Source: Nocardia sp. BMG51109
GTDB lineage: Bacteria; Actinomycetota; Actinomycetes; Mycobacteriales; Mycobacteriaceae
Direction: 5' to 3'
Length of the DNA stretch: 64,000 nt
Assembly: GCF_000526215.1 (NCBI RefSeq)
Contig: NZ_JAFQ01000003.1
Coordinates: 1-64,000, forward strand
Positions 26,221 to 34,375 of this stretch are shown in pieces (position 1 is the stretch's first letter; each line of letters starts with the position of its first letter). Below the pieces are notes generated by a model that had not been told where the DNA came from, ran no database searches, and worked only from the letters and a program-made list of their open reading frames with translations. Position numbers and translations under genes: made by a program.

Positions 26221-26985
26221 ATGGCGGAGTACCGCATCGATGAACTCGCCCGTGCCGCCGGCACGACCTCCCGCAATGTGCGTGCCTACCAGGAGCGCGG
26301 CCTGCTGCCGCCGCCGTCGCGGCGCAGCGGCCGCGCCCTGATCTACGACGACACCCACCTGGCCCGGCTGCGGATCATCGACTCGCTGCTACAGCGCGGC
26401 TTCACCACCGCGCACATCGCCGACTTCATCACCAGCTGGGAAACCGGTAAGGACCTCACCGAGATCCTCGGCCTCCAGCACGCCGTCACCGCCACCTGGG
26501 GCAAGCCCGAGGAACCCCTCGAGGTGCCCCGGGAACTGGTCGACACGTTCCTCGGCGACCCCGGCGGCCCGCCGGTCCGCGGCGATCAGCTCGACCGGCT
26601 GGCCGAGCTGGAACTGGTTCGGCTGCAAGGGGATACGGTCCGATTCCTCCGGCCCGAACTGCTCGAGACATTCGCCCAGCTGAGCACGTACGGCTTCGAC
26701 CTGTCCGGGCTCACCGAGCTGTACGCGGCGATGATCGCGCGGCTCGAGGACATCGCCAGCCTGATGGTCACCGCCGGCAAGGACCGGATCGTCGACCAGC
26801 ACGGCCCGGGCTGGCTGCCCGACTCCGACGCCGAGATCGCCGACACCACCCGCATGCTCAACCACCTGCGCGACCTCGGCACCCGCGCCGTCCGCAGCAG
26901 CCTGGACCAGGCGCTGGACCGCGTGCTGCAACGCGAGCTGAGCGCCTACCTCGCCACGGCGGCCTCGAAGCACGGCGACGGGTGA
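26221..26985 (+). CDS. MerR-family transcriptional regulator
   Basis: A 254-residue regulator: AEYRIDELARAAGTTSRNVR, AYQERGLLPPPSRRSGRALI, YDDTHLARLRIIDSLLQRGF is the MerR DNA-binding domain, followed by a coiled dimer helix and an uncharacterised C-terminal part. It follows the BVMO by 92 bases on the same strand and probably controls the operon. A GTG at 26128 would extend the protein into a run of GTGTCGACGG direct repeats (26128, 26156, 26170) and was rejected. Confidence 0.8.
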   Translation: MAEYRIDELARAAGTTSRNVRAYQERGLLPPPSRRSGRALIYDDTHLARLRIIDSLLQRGFTTAHIADFITSWETGKDLTEILGLQHAVTATWGKPEEPLEVPRELVDTFLGDPGGPPVRGDQLDRLAELELVRLQGDTVRFLRPELLETFAQLSTYGFDLSGLTELYAAMIARLEDIASLMVTAGKDRIVDQHGPGWLPDSDAEIADTTRMLNHLRDLGTRAVRSSLDQALDRVLQRELSAYLATAASKHGDG

Positions 26986-27038
26986 GCACCGGAAACTCGG
27001 TTGCGATCAGCCGGGTCCGTCGGGTTGCCTGAAGCCTC

Positions 27039-28721
27039 GTGGCGCATATCGACATTGCCGGAATCGATTACTTCCTCCCCGACGGGCGACAACTGCTCGA
27101 CGGGGTGAGTTTCCGCATCGGTGACGGCGTCAAGGCCGCGCTGATCGGCCCGAACGGTACCGGCAAGAGCACGCTGTTCGGGATCGTCGCCGGAGATCTG
27201 ACCGCCGACGGCGGCACGGTCACCCGGTCGGGCGCGCTGGGCGTCATGCAGCAGTTCATCGGCCGGGTCGACGACGAGTCGACGGTGCGCGACCTGCTGA
27301 TATCGGTTGCGCCGGAGGCCGTCCGCGCGGCCGCGCAAGGGCTCGACGCCGCCGAGAACGCATTGATCGAACAGGACGACGAGCCGACCCAGCTCGCCTA
27401 CGCGCATGCCCTGGCCGACTGGGCCGATGTCGGCGGGTACGAGACCGAGGCGTTCTGGGACGACGTGACGACGGCCGCCCTCGGCGTCCCGTTCGACCGT
27501 GCCAAGTGGCGCTCGGTGCGCACGCTGAGCGGTGGCGAGCAGAAGCGGCTGATCCTCGAGGCGCTGTTCGCGGGCCCCGACCAGCTGCTGCTGCTCGATG
27601 AGCCGGACAACTACCTGGACGTGCCGGGCAAGCAGTGGCTCGAGCGGACGATCGCCGGATCGGATAAGTCGGTGCTGTTCGTGAGCCACGACCGGGAGCT
27701 GATCGCGAACGCCGCCACCCGGGTCGTCACCCTCGAACCGGGCGCCTGCGGGGCGACCGCGTGGATCCACGGCGGCGGCTTCGCGAGCTATCAGCAGGCC
27801 CGCGAGGACCGCAACGCGCGCCTGGACGAACTGCGCCGGCGCTGGGACGAGGAACACGCCAAGCTGCGGGCCTTGGTGCTGCGCCTGCGCGAGAAGGCGA
27901 AGTACAACGACGGCATGGCGGCCCGGTATCACGCCGCGCAGACCAGGCTGGCCAAGTTCGAGGAGGCCGGACCCCCGGAGGCGGTTCCGTTGCGGCAGAA
28001 CGTGTCCGTGCGGTTGCGGGGCGGGCGGACCGGTAAGCGCGCGCTGGTGTGCGCGCGGCTGGAACTCACCGGTCTGATGCGGCCGTTCGACGCCGAGATC
28101 TGGTACGGCGACCGCGTTGCGGTGCTGGGCGCCAACGGATCCGGCAAATCGCACTTCCTGCGGCTGCTCGCGACCGGCGGCACCGATCCGGAGCCCGGAC
28201 ACCTGCCGGTCCAGGAACTGGCCCTCGCGCCGGTGCCGCACGCGGGCAGCGCCGCGCTCGGATCCCGGGTTCGCCCAGGCCATTTCGCGCAGACCCACGC
28301 GCGAGCCGACCTGTCCGGCCGGCGGCTGGTGGACATTCTGCATCTCGGCAACGAGCACCGCGACGGGATGGGCCGGGAGGCCGCCGGGCGGGTGCTGGAC
28401 CGGTACGGCCTCGCCCGTGCCGCCGAACAGCGCTACGACGACCTGTCCGGCGGGCAGCAGGCCCGATTGCAGATTCTGCTGCTCGAATTGTCCGGCGTCA
28501 CCATGCTTCTGCTCGACGAGCCCACCGACAACCTGGACCTGCACTCGGCCGACGCCCTGGAGCAGGCCATCGCCGAATTCGACGGCACCGTCCTCGCGGT
28601 GACGCACGACCGCTGGTTCGCCCGCGGATTCGACCGGTTCCTCGTCTTCGGTGCCGATGGCGCCGTGTACGAGAGCGATACGCCGGTGTGGGACGAGTCG
28701 CGGGTGCAGCGTGCGCGCTGA
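27039..28721 (+). CDS. ABC-F family ATP-binding protein
   Basis: A 560-residue soluble protein with two ABC domains and no membrane helices. Domain 1: GPNGTGKST, LSGGEQKRLILEALF, LLLLDEPDNYLDVPG; domain 2: GANGSGKSH, LSGGQQARLQILLLEL, LLLDEPTDNLDLHS. Between them is a charged linker (RLDELRRRWDEEHAKLRALV), the ribosome-contacting P-site tertiary element in ABC-F proteins. Family members are translation factors or antibiotic resistance (ribosome protection) proteins; which applies here is unknown. In the second Walker A the usual Thr/Ser after GKS is His, which may lower ATP turnover. Confidence 0.85.
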   Translation: MAHIDIAGIDYFLPDGRQLLDGVSFRIGDGVKAALIGPNGTGKSTLFGIVAGDLTADGGTVTRSGALGVMQQFIGRVDDESTVRDLLISVAPEAVRAAAQGLDAAENALIEQDDEPTQLAYAHALADWADVGGYETEAFWDDVTTAALGVPFDRAKWRSVRTLSGGEQKRLILEALFAGPDQLLLLDEPDNYLDVPGKQWLERTIAGSDKSVLFVSHDRELIANAATRVVTLEPGACGATAWIHGGGFASYQQAREDRNARLDELRRRWDEEHAKLRALVLRLREKAKYNDGMAARYHAAQTRLAKFEEAGPPEAVPLRQNVSVRLRGGRTGKRALVCARLELTGLMRPFDAEIWYGDRVAVLGANGSGKSHFLRLLATGGTDPEPGHLPVQELALAPVPHAGSAALGSRVRPGHFAQTHARADLSGRRLVDILHLGNEHRDGMGREAAGRVLDRYGLARAAEQRYDDLSGGQQARLQILLLELSGVTMLLLDEPTDNLDLHSADALEQAIAEFDGTVLAVTHDRWFARGFDRFLVFGADGAVYESDTPVWDESRVQRAR

Positions 28722-28836
28722 GCAGTGAAGTAGCTCGCGTCCCGGGCGCTCTGTGAGGTAGACGGCCTCGAAATACCGTGTGGCCGTGTCTTTGCCGACA
28801 GGGCCGACCCCGCCACGGCCTGCCGTCCGGAGCCCC

Positions 28837-28883
28837 TTGCGCCCCCACTATTCAGTGTTACTATCTACCAGTAGTTAGCAACA
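28837..28883 (+). promoter_or_regulatory. Promoter overlapped by a PadR-type palindrome
   Basis: TTGCGC (28837-28842), 16-bp spacer, TACTAT (28859-28864). A 28-bp imperfect palindrome TGTTaCTAtCTAC.. ..GTAGtTAGcAACA (28856-28883; 22 of 28 positions symmetrical) covers the -10. It sits 25 bases upstream of the padR start, suggesting autorepression. Confidence 0.6.
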
Positions 28884-28908
28884 TTGAGTAGTACGGAGGA
28901 GGTGGTCC

Positions 28909-29238
28909 GTGGGCAAGCAGATGACGGAGATCCTGAAGGGCACCCTGGAGGGCATCGTCCTCGCGATCCTGGCCGTGCGTTCCGCGTACGGCTACGAGAT
29001 CACGGCGTGGCTGCGGGACCAGGGCTTCGCCGATATCGCCGAGGGCACGGTTTACGCCCTGCTCGTCAGGGTCGAGAAGCGGGGTCTGGTCGACGTGGAG
29101 AAGGTCCCGTCGGAAAAGGGCCCGCCGCGCAAGGTGTATTCCCTCAACGCCCATGGGCAGGAATATCTCGACGAGTTCCGGAAGACCTGGGACTTTCTCT
29201 CCGAACGGCTCGAACAACTCCATCGAGGAGGTAGATGA
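28909..29238 (+). CDS. PadR-family transcriptional regulator
   Basis: A 109-residue PadR-s1 type regulator: LKGTLEGIVLAILAVRSAYG, YEITAWLRDQGFADIAEGTV, YALLVRVEKRGLVDVEKVP, KGPPRKVYSLNAHGQEYLDE. It combines a winged helix with a short C-terminal dimer helix. GTG 28909 has GGAGGAGG upstream. It is the first gene of an operon with a DUF1048 protein and an ABC exporter; in similar operons PadR is released from DNA by the exported drug or lipid. Confidence 0.9.
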   Translation: MGKQMTEILKGTLEGIVLAILAVRSAYGYEITAWLRDQGFADIAEGTVYALLVRVEKRGLVDVEKVPSEKGPPRKVYSLNAHGQEYLDEFRKTWDFLSERLEQLHRGGR

Positions 29239-29240
29239 CC

Positions 29241-29606
29241 ATGGCTCTCCCGAAGTTCATCGAAACGGTGGTCGGCGATCTCGGCGATAAGCGTCGATGG
29301 CGGCAGTACAAGGAGCGCACGAAGCAGCTTCCCGCGAACTATCGCGCGGCGATCGACGCTGTCGAGCGGTACCTGATGCTTTTCGGGCCGGGAGACGGAG
29401 ACGGCACCGTGTCGATGTTGGAGGATCTTGCCGATCTGTTCGAGCAGAGCGCGGCGGACGGAACCCCGATCCGCGAGGTCGTCGGGGAGGACCCGGTGGA
29501 GTTCGCCGAGGCGTTCCTGCGGAACTACCGGGCGGGCCGGTGGATCAACCGCGAACGGGAACGGCTGACCGATGCCATCGACCGCGCGGCCGGAGAGGAC
29601 AGATGA
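29241..29606 (+). CDS. DUF1048 family protein
   Basis: A 121-residue helical protein of the DUF1048 type: ALPKFIETVVGDLGDKRRWR, QYKERTKQLPANYRAAIDAV, LEDLADLFEQSAADG, FAEAFLRNYRAGRWINRERE. Such proteins habitually lie between padR and ABC-exporter genes; a role as an accessory to regulation is only suspected. ATG 29241 is preferred to ATG 29235 because GAGGAGG (29225-29231) is nine bases away rather than three. Its stop overlaps the ABC ATPase start. Confidence 0.8.
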   Translation: MALPKFIETVVGDLGDKRRWRQYKERTKQLPANYRAAIDAVERYLMLFGPGDGDGTVSMLEDLADLFEQSAADGTPIREVVGEDPVEFAEAFLRNYRAGRWINRERERLTDAIDRAAGEDR

Positions 29607-30382
29607 CTACCCAACACGTTCCGGCCATCCACGTGCGGAGTCTGGTGAAGTCCTTCGAGGATCTGCCTGTGCTGCGCGGCGTGGATTTCGACGTCGCGCG
29701 GGGCAGTATCTTCGCCCTGCTCGGCGCCAACGGATCGGGCAAGACCACGATCGTGAAAATCTTGTCCACCCTGCTGCGAGCGGACGCGGGGACGGTCGGC
29801 GTCGACGGGTTCGACGTCGCCACCCAGGCGGCGCGGGTGCGGGAATCCATCAGCCTCACCGGACAATTCGCCGCCGTCGACGAGATCCTCAGCGGCCGTG
29901 AGAATCTCGTGCTGGTCGCCCGGCTGCGGCACCTGAAGAACCCGGGCGCGATCGCGGACGACCTGCTCGCGCGTTTCTCGTTGACCGACGCGGCCGCGCG
30001 GAAGGTATCGACGTATTCGGGTGGTATGCGCCGCCGCCTGGATATCGCGATGAGCCTCATCGGGAGCCCGCCGATCGTCTTCCTCGACGAGCCGACGACC
30101 GGGCTCGACCCCCAGGCGCGCCTCGAGGTGTGGCAGGCCGTGCGGGATCTCGCCGTGCACGGCACCACGGTGCTGCTGACGACGCAGTATCTCGAGGAGG
30201 CCGAACACCTCGCCGACCGGATCGCGATCCTGCACGAGGGCCGAATCATCGTCGACGGCACCCTCGCCGAACTCGAGCAACTGCATCCGCCGACCGAGGT
30301 CGAATACGTCGAGAAGAAGCCGACCCTCGAGGACATCTTCTTCGCCGTCGTCGGTGACCACGGCGCCGGTGTGGACACCTGA
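29603..30382 (+). CDS. ABC exporter ATP-binding protein (DrrA-like)
   Basis: A 259-residue ATPase: GANGSGKTTIVKILSTLLRA (Walker A), YSGGMRRRLDIAMSLIG (signature), IVFLDEPTTGLDPQARLEVW (Walker B) and LLTTQYLEEAEHLADRIAIL, the extended switch typical of daunorubicin-resistance DrrA proteins. It would drive export with the permease below. The length is short for DrrA (about 330), lacking part of the C-terminal domain. ATGA overlap with the DUF1048 gene. Confidence 0.9.
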   Translation: MTTQHVPAIHVRSLVKSFEDLPVLRGVDFDVARGSIFALLGANGSGKTTIVKILSTLLRADAGTVGVDGFDVATQAARVRESISLTGQFAAVDEILSGRENLVLVARLRHLKNPGAIADDLLARFSLTDAAARKVSTYSGGMRRRLDIAMSLIGSPPIVFLDEPTTGLDPQARLEVWQAVRDLAVHGTTVLLTTQYLEEAEHLADRIAILHEGRIIVDGTLAELEQLHPPTEVEYVEKKPTLEDIFFAVVGDHGAGVDT

Positions 30383-30391
30383 GGAATACCG

Positions 30392-31153
30392 ATGACCAAG
30401 TACTTCTTCGTCGACACCGCCGTCCTGCTGGGACGATCCCTGCGCCACATCACGCGCAGCGCCGACACCATCATTACGACCACGATCATGCCGATGGCCT
30501 TCCTGCTGCTTTTCGTGTACGTGTTCGGTGGCGCGATCGACACGGGGTCGGATTCGTATGTGAATTATCTGCTGCCCGGCATTCTGCTCATCACGGTGGC
30601 GACGGGTGTCTCCTACACCGCGTTCCGGCTCTTCCTGGATATGAAGAACGGCATCTTCGAGCGATTCCAGTCCATGCCGATCGCGCGGTCGTCGGTGCTG
30701 TGGGCGCACGTGCTGACCTCGCTGGTCGCCAATCTGATCTCGCTCGCGGTCGTCGTGCTCGTCGCCGTGCTCATGGGTTTCCGCTCCGGCGCGGATGCGC
30801 CGGCCTGGCTCGCCGTGGCCGGCATCCTGCTTCTGTTCACGCTGGCGCTGACGTGGCTCGCCGTCATCCCCGGCCTCACCGCGAGCACCCCGGACGGCGC
30901 GAGCGCGTTCTCCTACCCGCTGATCTTCCTGCCGTTCGTCAGCTCGGCGTTCGTCCCCACCGACACGATGCCCGGCCCGGTGCGCGCCTTCGCCGAACAC
31001 CAACCGGTGACATCGATCGTCAACGCGATCCGGGACCTGTTCGCGCAGCAGCCGGTCGGCTCCGACATCTGGATCGCGTCGGCCTGGTGCGTCGGTCTCC
31101 TCGTCGTCGCGTACCTCGTGGCCATGGCCACCTACCGCCGCAAAATCTCCTAG
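30392..31153 (+). CDS. ABC exporter permease (DrrB-like)
   Basis: A 253-residue ABC-2 type permease with six hydrophobic segments: TIITTTIMPMAFLLLFVYVF, YLLPGILLITVATGVSYTAF, LTSLVANLISLAVVVLVAVL and others. SYPLIFLPFVSSAFVPTDTM followed by GPVRAFAEHQPVTSIVNAIR is the ABC-2 signature region. It pairs with the DrrA-like ATPase nine bases upstream, forming a drug or lipid exporter. Confidence 0.9.
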   Translation: MTKYFFVDTAVLLGRSLRHITRSADTIITTTIMPMAFLLLFVYVFGGAIDTGSDSYVNYLLPGILLITVATGVSYTAFRLFLDMKNGIFERFQSMPIARSSVLWAHVLTSLVANLISLAVVVLVAVLMGFRSGADAPAWLAVAGILLLFTLALTWLAVIPGLTASTPDGASAFSYPLIFLPFVSSAFVPTDTMPGPVRAFAEHQPVTSIVNAIRDLFAQQPVGSDIWIASAWCVGLLVVAYLVAMATYRRKIS

Positions 31154-31207
31154 CGCCCCACGGCATATCGGGTAATGATGTAGCACCGGGGGATTCGGCG
31201 CCGATGT

Positions 31208-31255
31208 AGTGATGTTCCGGGGCAGTGATGTTCCGAGGCAGTGATGTTCTGAGGC
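31208..31255. repeat. Three 16-bp tandem repeats upstream of the MmpL gene
   Basis: AGTGATGTTCCGGGGC (31208-31223), AGTGATGTTCCGAGGC (31224-31239), AGTGATGTTCTGAGGC (31240-31255). They end 41 bases before the start codon. A 16-bp period is not a whole number of helical turns, so neighbouring copies would face different sides of the DNA. Confidence 0.9.
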
Positions 31256-31296
31256 CCTGACTCCCGACAGCGATAGTTCTCGAAAGGACTCTTGCC

Positions 31297-33432
31297 ATGT
31301 TCGCACGACTGGGATCGCTGGTTGTTCGCCGTCCCTGGTGGACTATCGGCGCCTGGGTGCTGATCATCATCGGGGTGGTCGCGTCGGCGCCGACCCTGAC
31401 CTCGACTACCGACCAATCCGCCTTCCTCCCTTCGCATTACGAGTCGATCCAGGCGGCGGAGCTGCAGGAGAAGGCATTTCCCGATGCCGCCGCGCCCGCC
31501 GCGATCGTGGTGTTCGAACGGTCCGACGGCGCGCCGCTGAGCCCGGCCGACGTGACGGCGGTCGAATCGGTGACCGGGCAGCTGAACCAGGCACGGCTGA
31601 AGGACGTCACCGGAATTCAGGCGGCCCCGCCGTCGGACAATCGGCTCGTGCAGATCGCCGCGGTGCAGATGACCAAGGTCACCAACCCCAGCGACACCAG
31701 ACAGAACGACGCGGTCGAGGAGCTGCGCACGGCATTGCAGGACAAGGTGCGCGGCACCGACCTGAAGGCCGGCGTCACCGGTTCGGCCGCGCAGAGCCTG
31801 GACGCGCAGGAGTCCTCGACCAAGGGCCTGGCCATCATCGGAATCGCCACCATCGCCTTGATTCTGGTGCTGTTGCTGGTGATTTTCCGCAGCCCGGTGA
31901 TCGCGCTGCTGCCGATCGTGGTCATCGGCGCCGCGTCGATGGTCGTGAACGGCCTGATCGCCACGGTGAGCAAGGCGTTCGATCTGCAGATCGACAGTTC
32001 GGTCAGTTCCATCCTGCTGGTCGTGCTGTACGGGGTCGGCACCGACTACATCCTGTTCCTGATGTTCCGCTACCGAGAACGGTTGCGGGCCGGAGACGAT
32101 CCCAAGACCGCGATGGTCGGCGCCGTCACCCGGGTCGGCGAGGCGATCACCTCCGCCGCCGGCGCGGTGATCATCGCCTTCATGGCCCTCACGCTGTCGA
32201 GCCTGGGCATGTTCCGCTCGCTCGGGCCGGCGCTGGCGATCGCGGTGGCGGTGGCGCTGCTGGCCGGGCTCACCCTGGTGCCGGCGATCGTTTCGCTGTT
32301 GGGCACCAAGGTGTTCTGGCCGTCGAAGGCGTGGCGCGCCGAACCGAAGGGCACCGTGTTCGCCGGATTGGGCCGCGGGTTGGGTCGGCGGCCGGGGGTG
32401 TTCGCGGTGACGGCCGGCGGTCTGCTGGTCGTGCTGAGCGTGTTCGCCGTCGGATTCAATCCGACCTTCGATCTCACCTCCGGCTCGACCTCCGACGCCT
32501 CCGAATCCACGGTGTACAGCAAGGAACTGCTCAAGGGCCTGCCCGCGGGCGTCACCCAGCCGTCGGACGTGCTGCTGCGGTCGCCGAATGCGCTGAGCCA
32601 GGAGCAACTGGCGGCCTACCGCACCGAGCTGAACCGGGTGGACGGTGTCGGCCAGGTCTCGGAACCGACGCTGTCGCAGGATAATTCGGTCGCCGCCTAC
32701 AAGGTGACGTTGACGTCCACGCCGGAATCGGATCAGGCGATCGACACGGTCCGAGGTCCACTACGCGCGGCGGCGCACGCGGCGGCACCGGCCGGAACGA
32801 CGGCCGTGGTCGGCGGCATGACGTCGGTGTTCGTCGACTTCCAGGACGCGATGAACCGCGACTACGCGATCGTGTTCCCGGTGGCGGCGGTCCTGATCAT
32901 GATCGTGCTGGCGCTGCTGCTGCGCAGCCTGGTGGCGCCGTGGTACCTGATGGTGTCGGTGTTCCTGGGTTTCGGGGCCACGCTGGGTGCGTCCGTCCTC
33001 GTGTTCCAGCACCTGCGGAGCGAGTCCGGGCTGATTTTCACACTGCCGCTGATCATGTACCTCTTCGTGGTCGCGCTCGGCACCGACTACAACATCCTGA
33101 TGGTCGCCCGCCTGCGGGAGGAGGCGCGAGAGGGTCACGAACCGAAGCGGGCCGCCGCCCTGGCCCTGCACCACACCGGCCCGACCATCGCCGCCGCGGG
33201 CGTCATCCTGGCGGGCACCTTCGCCTCGATGATGTTGGCGGGCAACACCGTACTGTCGCAGATGGGCTTCGCCATCTCGGTCGGCATCGCGATCGCGGCC
33301 TTCGTCATGGCGATGTTCTTCACCCCGGCGCTGACGGCGCTGATCGGCCACCGCGCCTGGTGGCCCGGTCACGGCGACGCCCCGCAGGAGTCCCGTCCGA
33401 GTGACGATCGAGAGCCGGTGTCGAAGAGCTGA
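31297..33432 (+). CDS. MMPL-family RND transporter
   Basis: A 711-residue membrane protein with the MmpL architecture: one N-terminal helix (VVRRPWWTIGAWVLIIIGVV), an outer domain to about 180, five helices, a second outer domain (about 395-510) and five to six more helices. VVLYGVGTDYILFLMFRYRE and VVALGTDYNILMVARLREEA each carry the GTDY motif of the proton relay. Such proteins export lipids or siderophores in mycolata. It ends in a soluble tail. AAAGGA precedes the ATG. It follows the DrrAB genes but has its own leader with tandem repeats. Confidence 0.9.
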   Translation: MFARLGSLVVRRPWWTIGAWVLIIIGVVASAPTLTSTTDQSAFLPSHYESIQAAELQEKAFPDAAAPAAIVVFERSDGAPLSPADVTAVESVTGQLNQARLKDVTGIQAAPPSDNRLVQIAAVQMTKVTNPSDTRQNDAVEELRTALQDKVRGTDLKAGVTGSAAQSLDAQESSTKGLAIIGIATIALILVLLLVIFRSPVIALLPIVVIGAASMVVNGLIATVSKAFDLQIDSSVSSILLVVLYGVGTDYILFLMFRYRERLRAGDDPKTAMVGAVTRVGEAITSAAGAVIIAFMALTLSSLGMFRSLGPALAIAVAVALLAGLTLVPAIVSLLGTKVFWPSKAWRAEPKGTVFAGLGRGLGRRPGVFAVTAGGLLVVLSVFAVGFNPTFDLTSGSTSDASESTVYSKELLKGLPAGVTQPSDVLLRSPNALSQEQLAAYRTELNRVDGVGQVSEPTLSQDNSVAAYKVTLTSTPESDQAIDTVRGPLRAAAHAAAPAGTTAVVGGMTSVFVDFQDAMNRDYAIVFPVAAVLIMIVLALLLRSLVAPWYLMVSVFLGFGATLGASVLVFQHLRSESGLIFTLPLIMYLFVVALGTDYNILMVARLREEAREGHEPKRAAALALHHTGPTIAAAGVILAGTFASMMLAGNTVLSQMGFAISVGIAIAAFVMAMFFTPALTALIGHRAWWPGHGDAPQESRPSDDREPVSKS

Positions 33433-33440
33433 TCTCGTCA

Positions 33441-33478
33441 CCGAAGCCGGGTCGTCCGTGCGGGCGGCCCGGTTTCGG
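33441..33478. terminator. Bidirectional terminator hairpin
   Basis: CCGAAGCCGGG (33441-33451) pairs with CCCGGTTTCGG (33468-33478), an 11-bp stem with one G-T pair and a 16-base loop, between the convergent MmpL and SDR genes. Confidence 0.65.
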
Positions 33479-33494
33479 TCCGCACCAACGCTTT

Positions 33495-34202
33495 TCAGGG
33501 CAGCGGGGCCGGTCGGTATCGGGCATCCGGCCGTCCGGGGCGGACCACCAGTTCGGTGCCGGGTTCGGCGGCGCGCAGGCCGTGTTCGATGGCGGCGGCC
33601 ACGGTGTCGGAGGAGAGCATCGGAATTCCGGCCTCGCGGAACCGGTCTCGGCCGCCTGCGGTCAGCGGGGTGTCCACCAGGCCGGGACATACCGCGCTGA
33701 GCCGGATGTTCTCCTTCGCCAGGGTGGGAGAGTAGGACCGCACCAGGCCGATGACGGCGTGCTTGGTCATGGTGTAGATCGGGTCCTGGGGCGTGCTCTG
33801 CAACGCGGCCAGCGAGGCCGTGACCACGATCGAGCCGCCGCCCTGGCGGCGCATCACCGGGAGGGCCGCCCGCAGCCCCCAGACGACGGCGTGCTGGTTG
33901 ACTCCCACGATGGCCCGATAGTGCTCGAAATCCAGTGTGGCCATGTCCTTGTCGGCGGAGTTCATCCCGGCATTGAGCACCAGCAGGTCGAGCCGATCGC
34001 CCGCGGCGGCCACCGCGCGTTCGGACAGCGCCGGATCGGTCACGTCGCCCAGCACCGCCACGCCACCGATCTCCGCGGCCACATCCGCCACCTCGGGCTT
34101 GCGGTCCACCAGCACGCAGCGGATGCCGGCCGCGGCGAGCCGCCGGGCCACCGCCGCGCCGATCCCGCCGGCGGCCCCGGTGATCATTGCTGTCTCGCTC
34201 AT
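33495..34202 (-). CDS. Short-chain dehydrogenase/reductase
   Basis: A 235-residue SDR: TAMITGAAGGIGAAVARRLA (nucleotide site), LVLNAGMNSADKDM (NAG motif), SIVVTASLAALQSTPQDPIY then TMTKHAVIGL (Ser, Tyr and Lys in YTMTK), CPGLVDTPLT. VDRK after strand 2 suggests NAD use. A GGAG site lies before the ATG at 34202. It is divergent from the SDR-TetR operon and shares its regulatory region. Confidence 0.9.
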   Translation of the reverse strand: MSETAMITGAAGGIGAAVARRLAAAGIRCVLVDRKPEVADVAAEIGGVAVLGDVTDPALSERAVAAAGDRLDLLVLNAGMNSADKDMATLDFEHYRAIVGVNQHAVVWGLRAALPVMRRQGGGSIVVTASLAALQSTPQDPIYTMTKHAVIGLVRSYSPTLAKENIRLSAVCPGLVDTPLTAGGRDRFREAGIPMLSSDTVAAAIEHGLRAAEPGTELVVRPGRPDARYRPAPLP

Positions 34203-34261
34203 CGGCTGCTCCTGTGCTCCCTCAGGTCTCGGGCATCTGTCCATGACTCGTACGGTGGAGA

Positions 34262-34294
34262 TTGACATGTTCCATTTGGAGAATGCTATTCTCC
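34262..34294 (+). promoter_or_regulatory. Promoter with TetR-type operator
   Basis: TTGACA (34262-34267) and an extended -10 TGCTATTCT (34284-34292). GGAGAAT GCT ATTCTCC (34278-34294) is a perfect 7-bp-arm palindrome over the -10, a typical TetR site; a tetR gene is second in this operon. Confidence 0.65.
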
Positions 34295-34318
34295 GGAGAG
34301 AGATTAAGGAGTGCGGCG

Positions 34319-34375
34319 ATGGATGGCAAGGCTGGCTGGACACTGTCGGTGGGCCGAGCGATCGGACGGCGGTGA
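34319..34375 (+). CDS. 18-codon leader ORF coupled to the SDR gene
   Basis: MDGKAGWTLSVGRAIGRR follows AAGGAG (34306-34311) at a good distance, and its TGA (34373-34375) overlaps the SDR ATG as TGATG. The SDR itself has no good ribosome site, so ribosomes finishing the leader would re-initiate. It is too short for homology judgement. It might instead be a chance frame with the SDR starting further upstream at 34267, but that ATG lies inside the promoter. Confidence 0.5.
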   Translation: MDGKAGWTLSVGRAIGRR

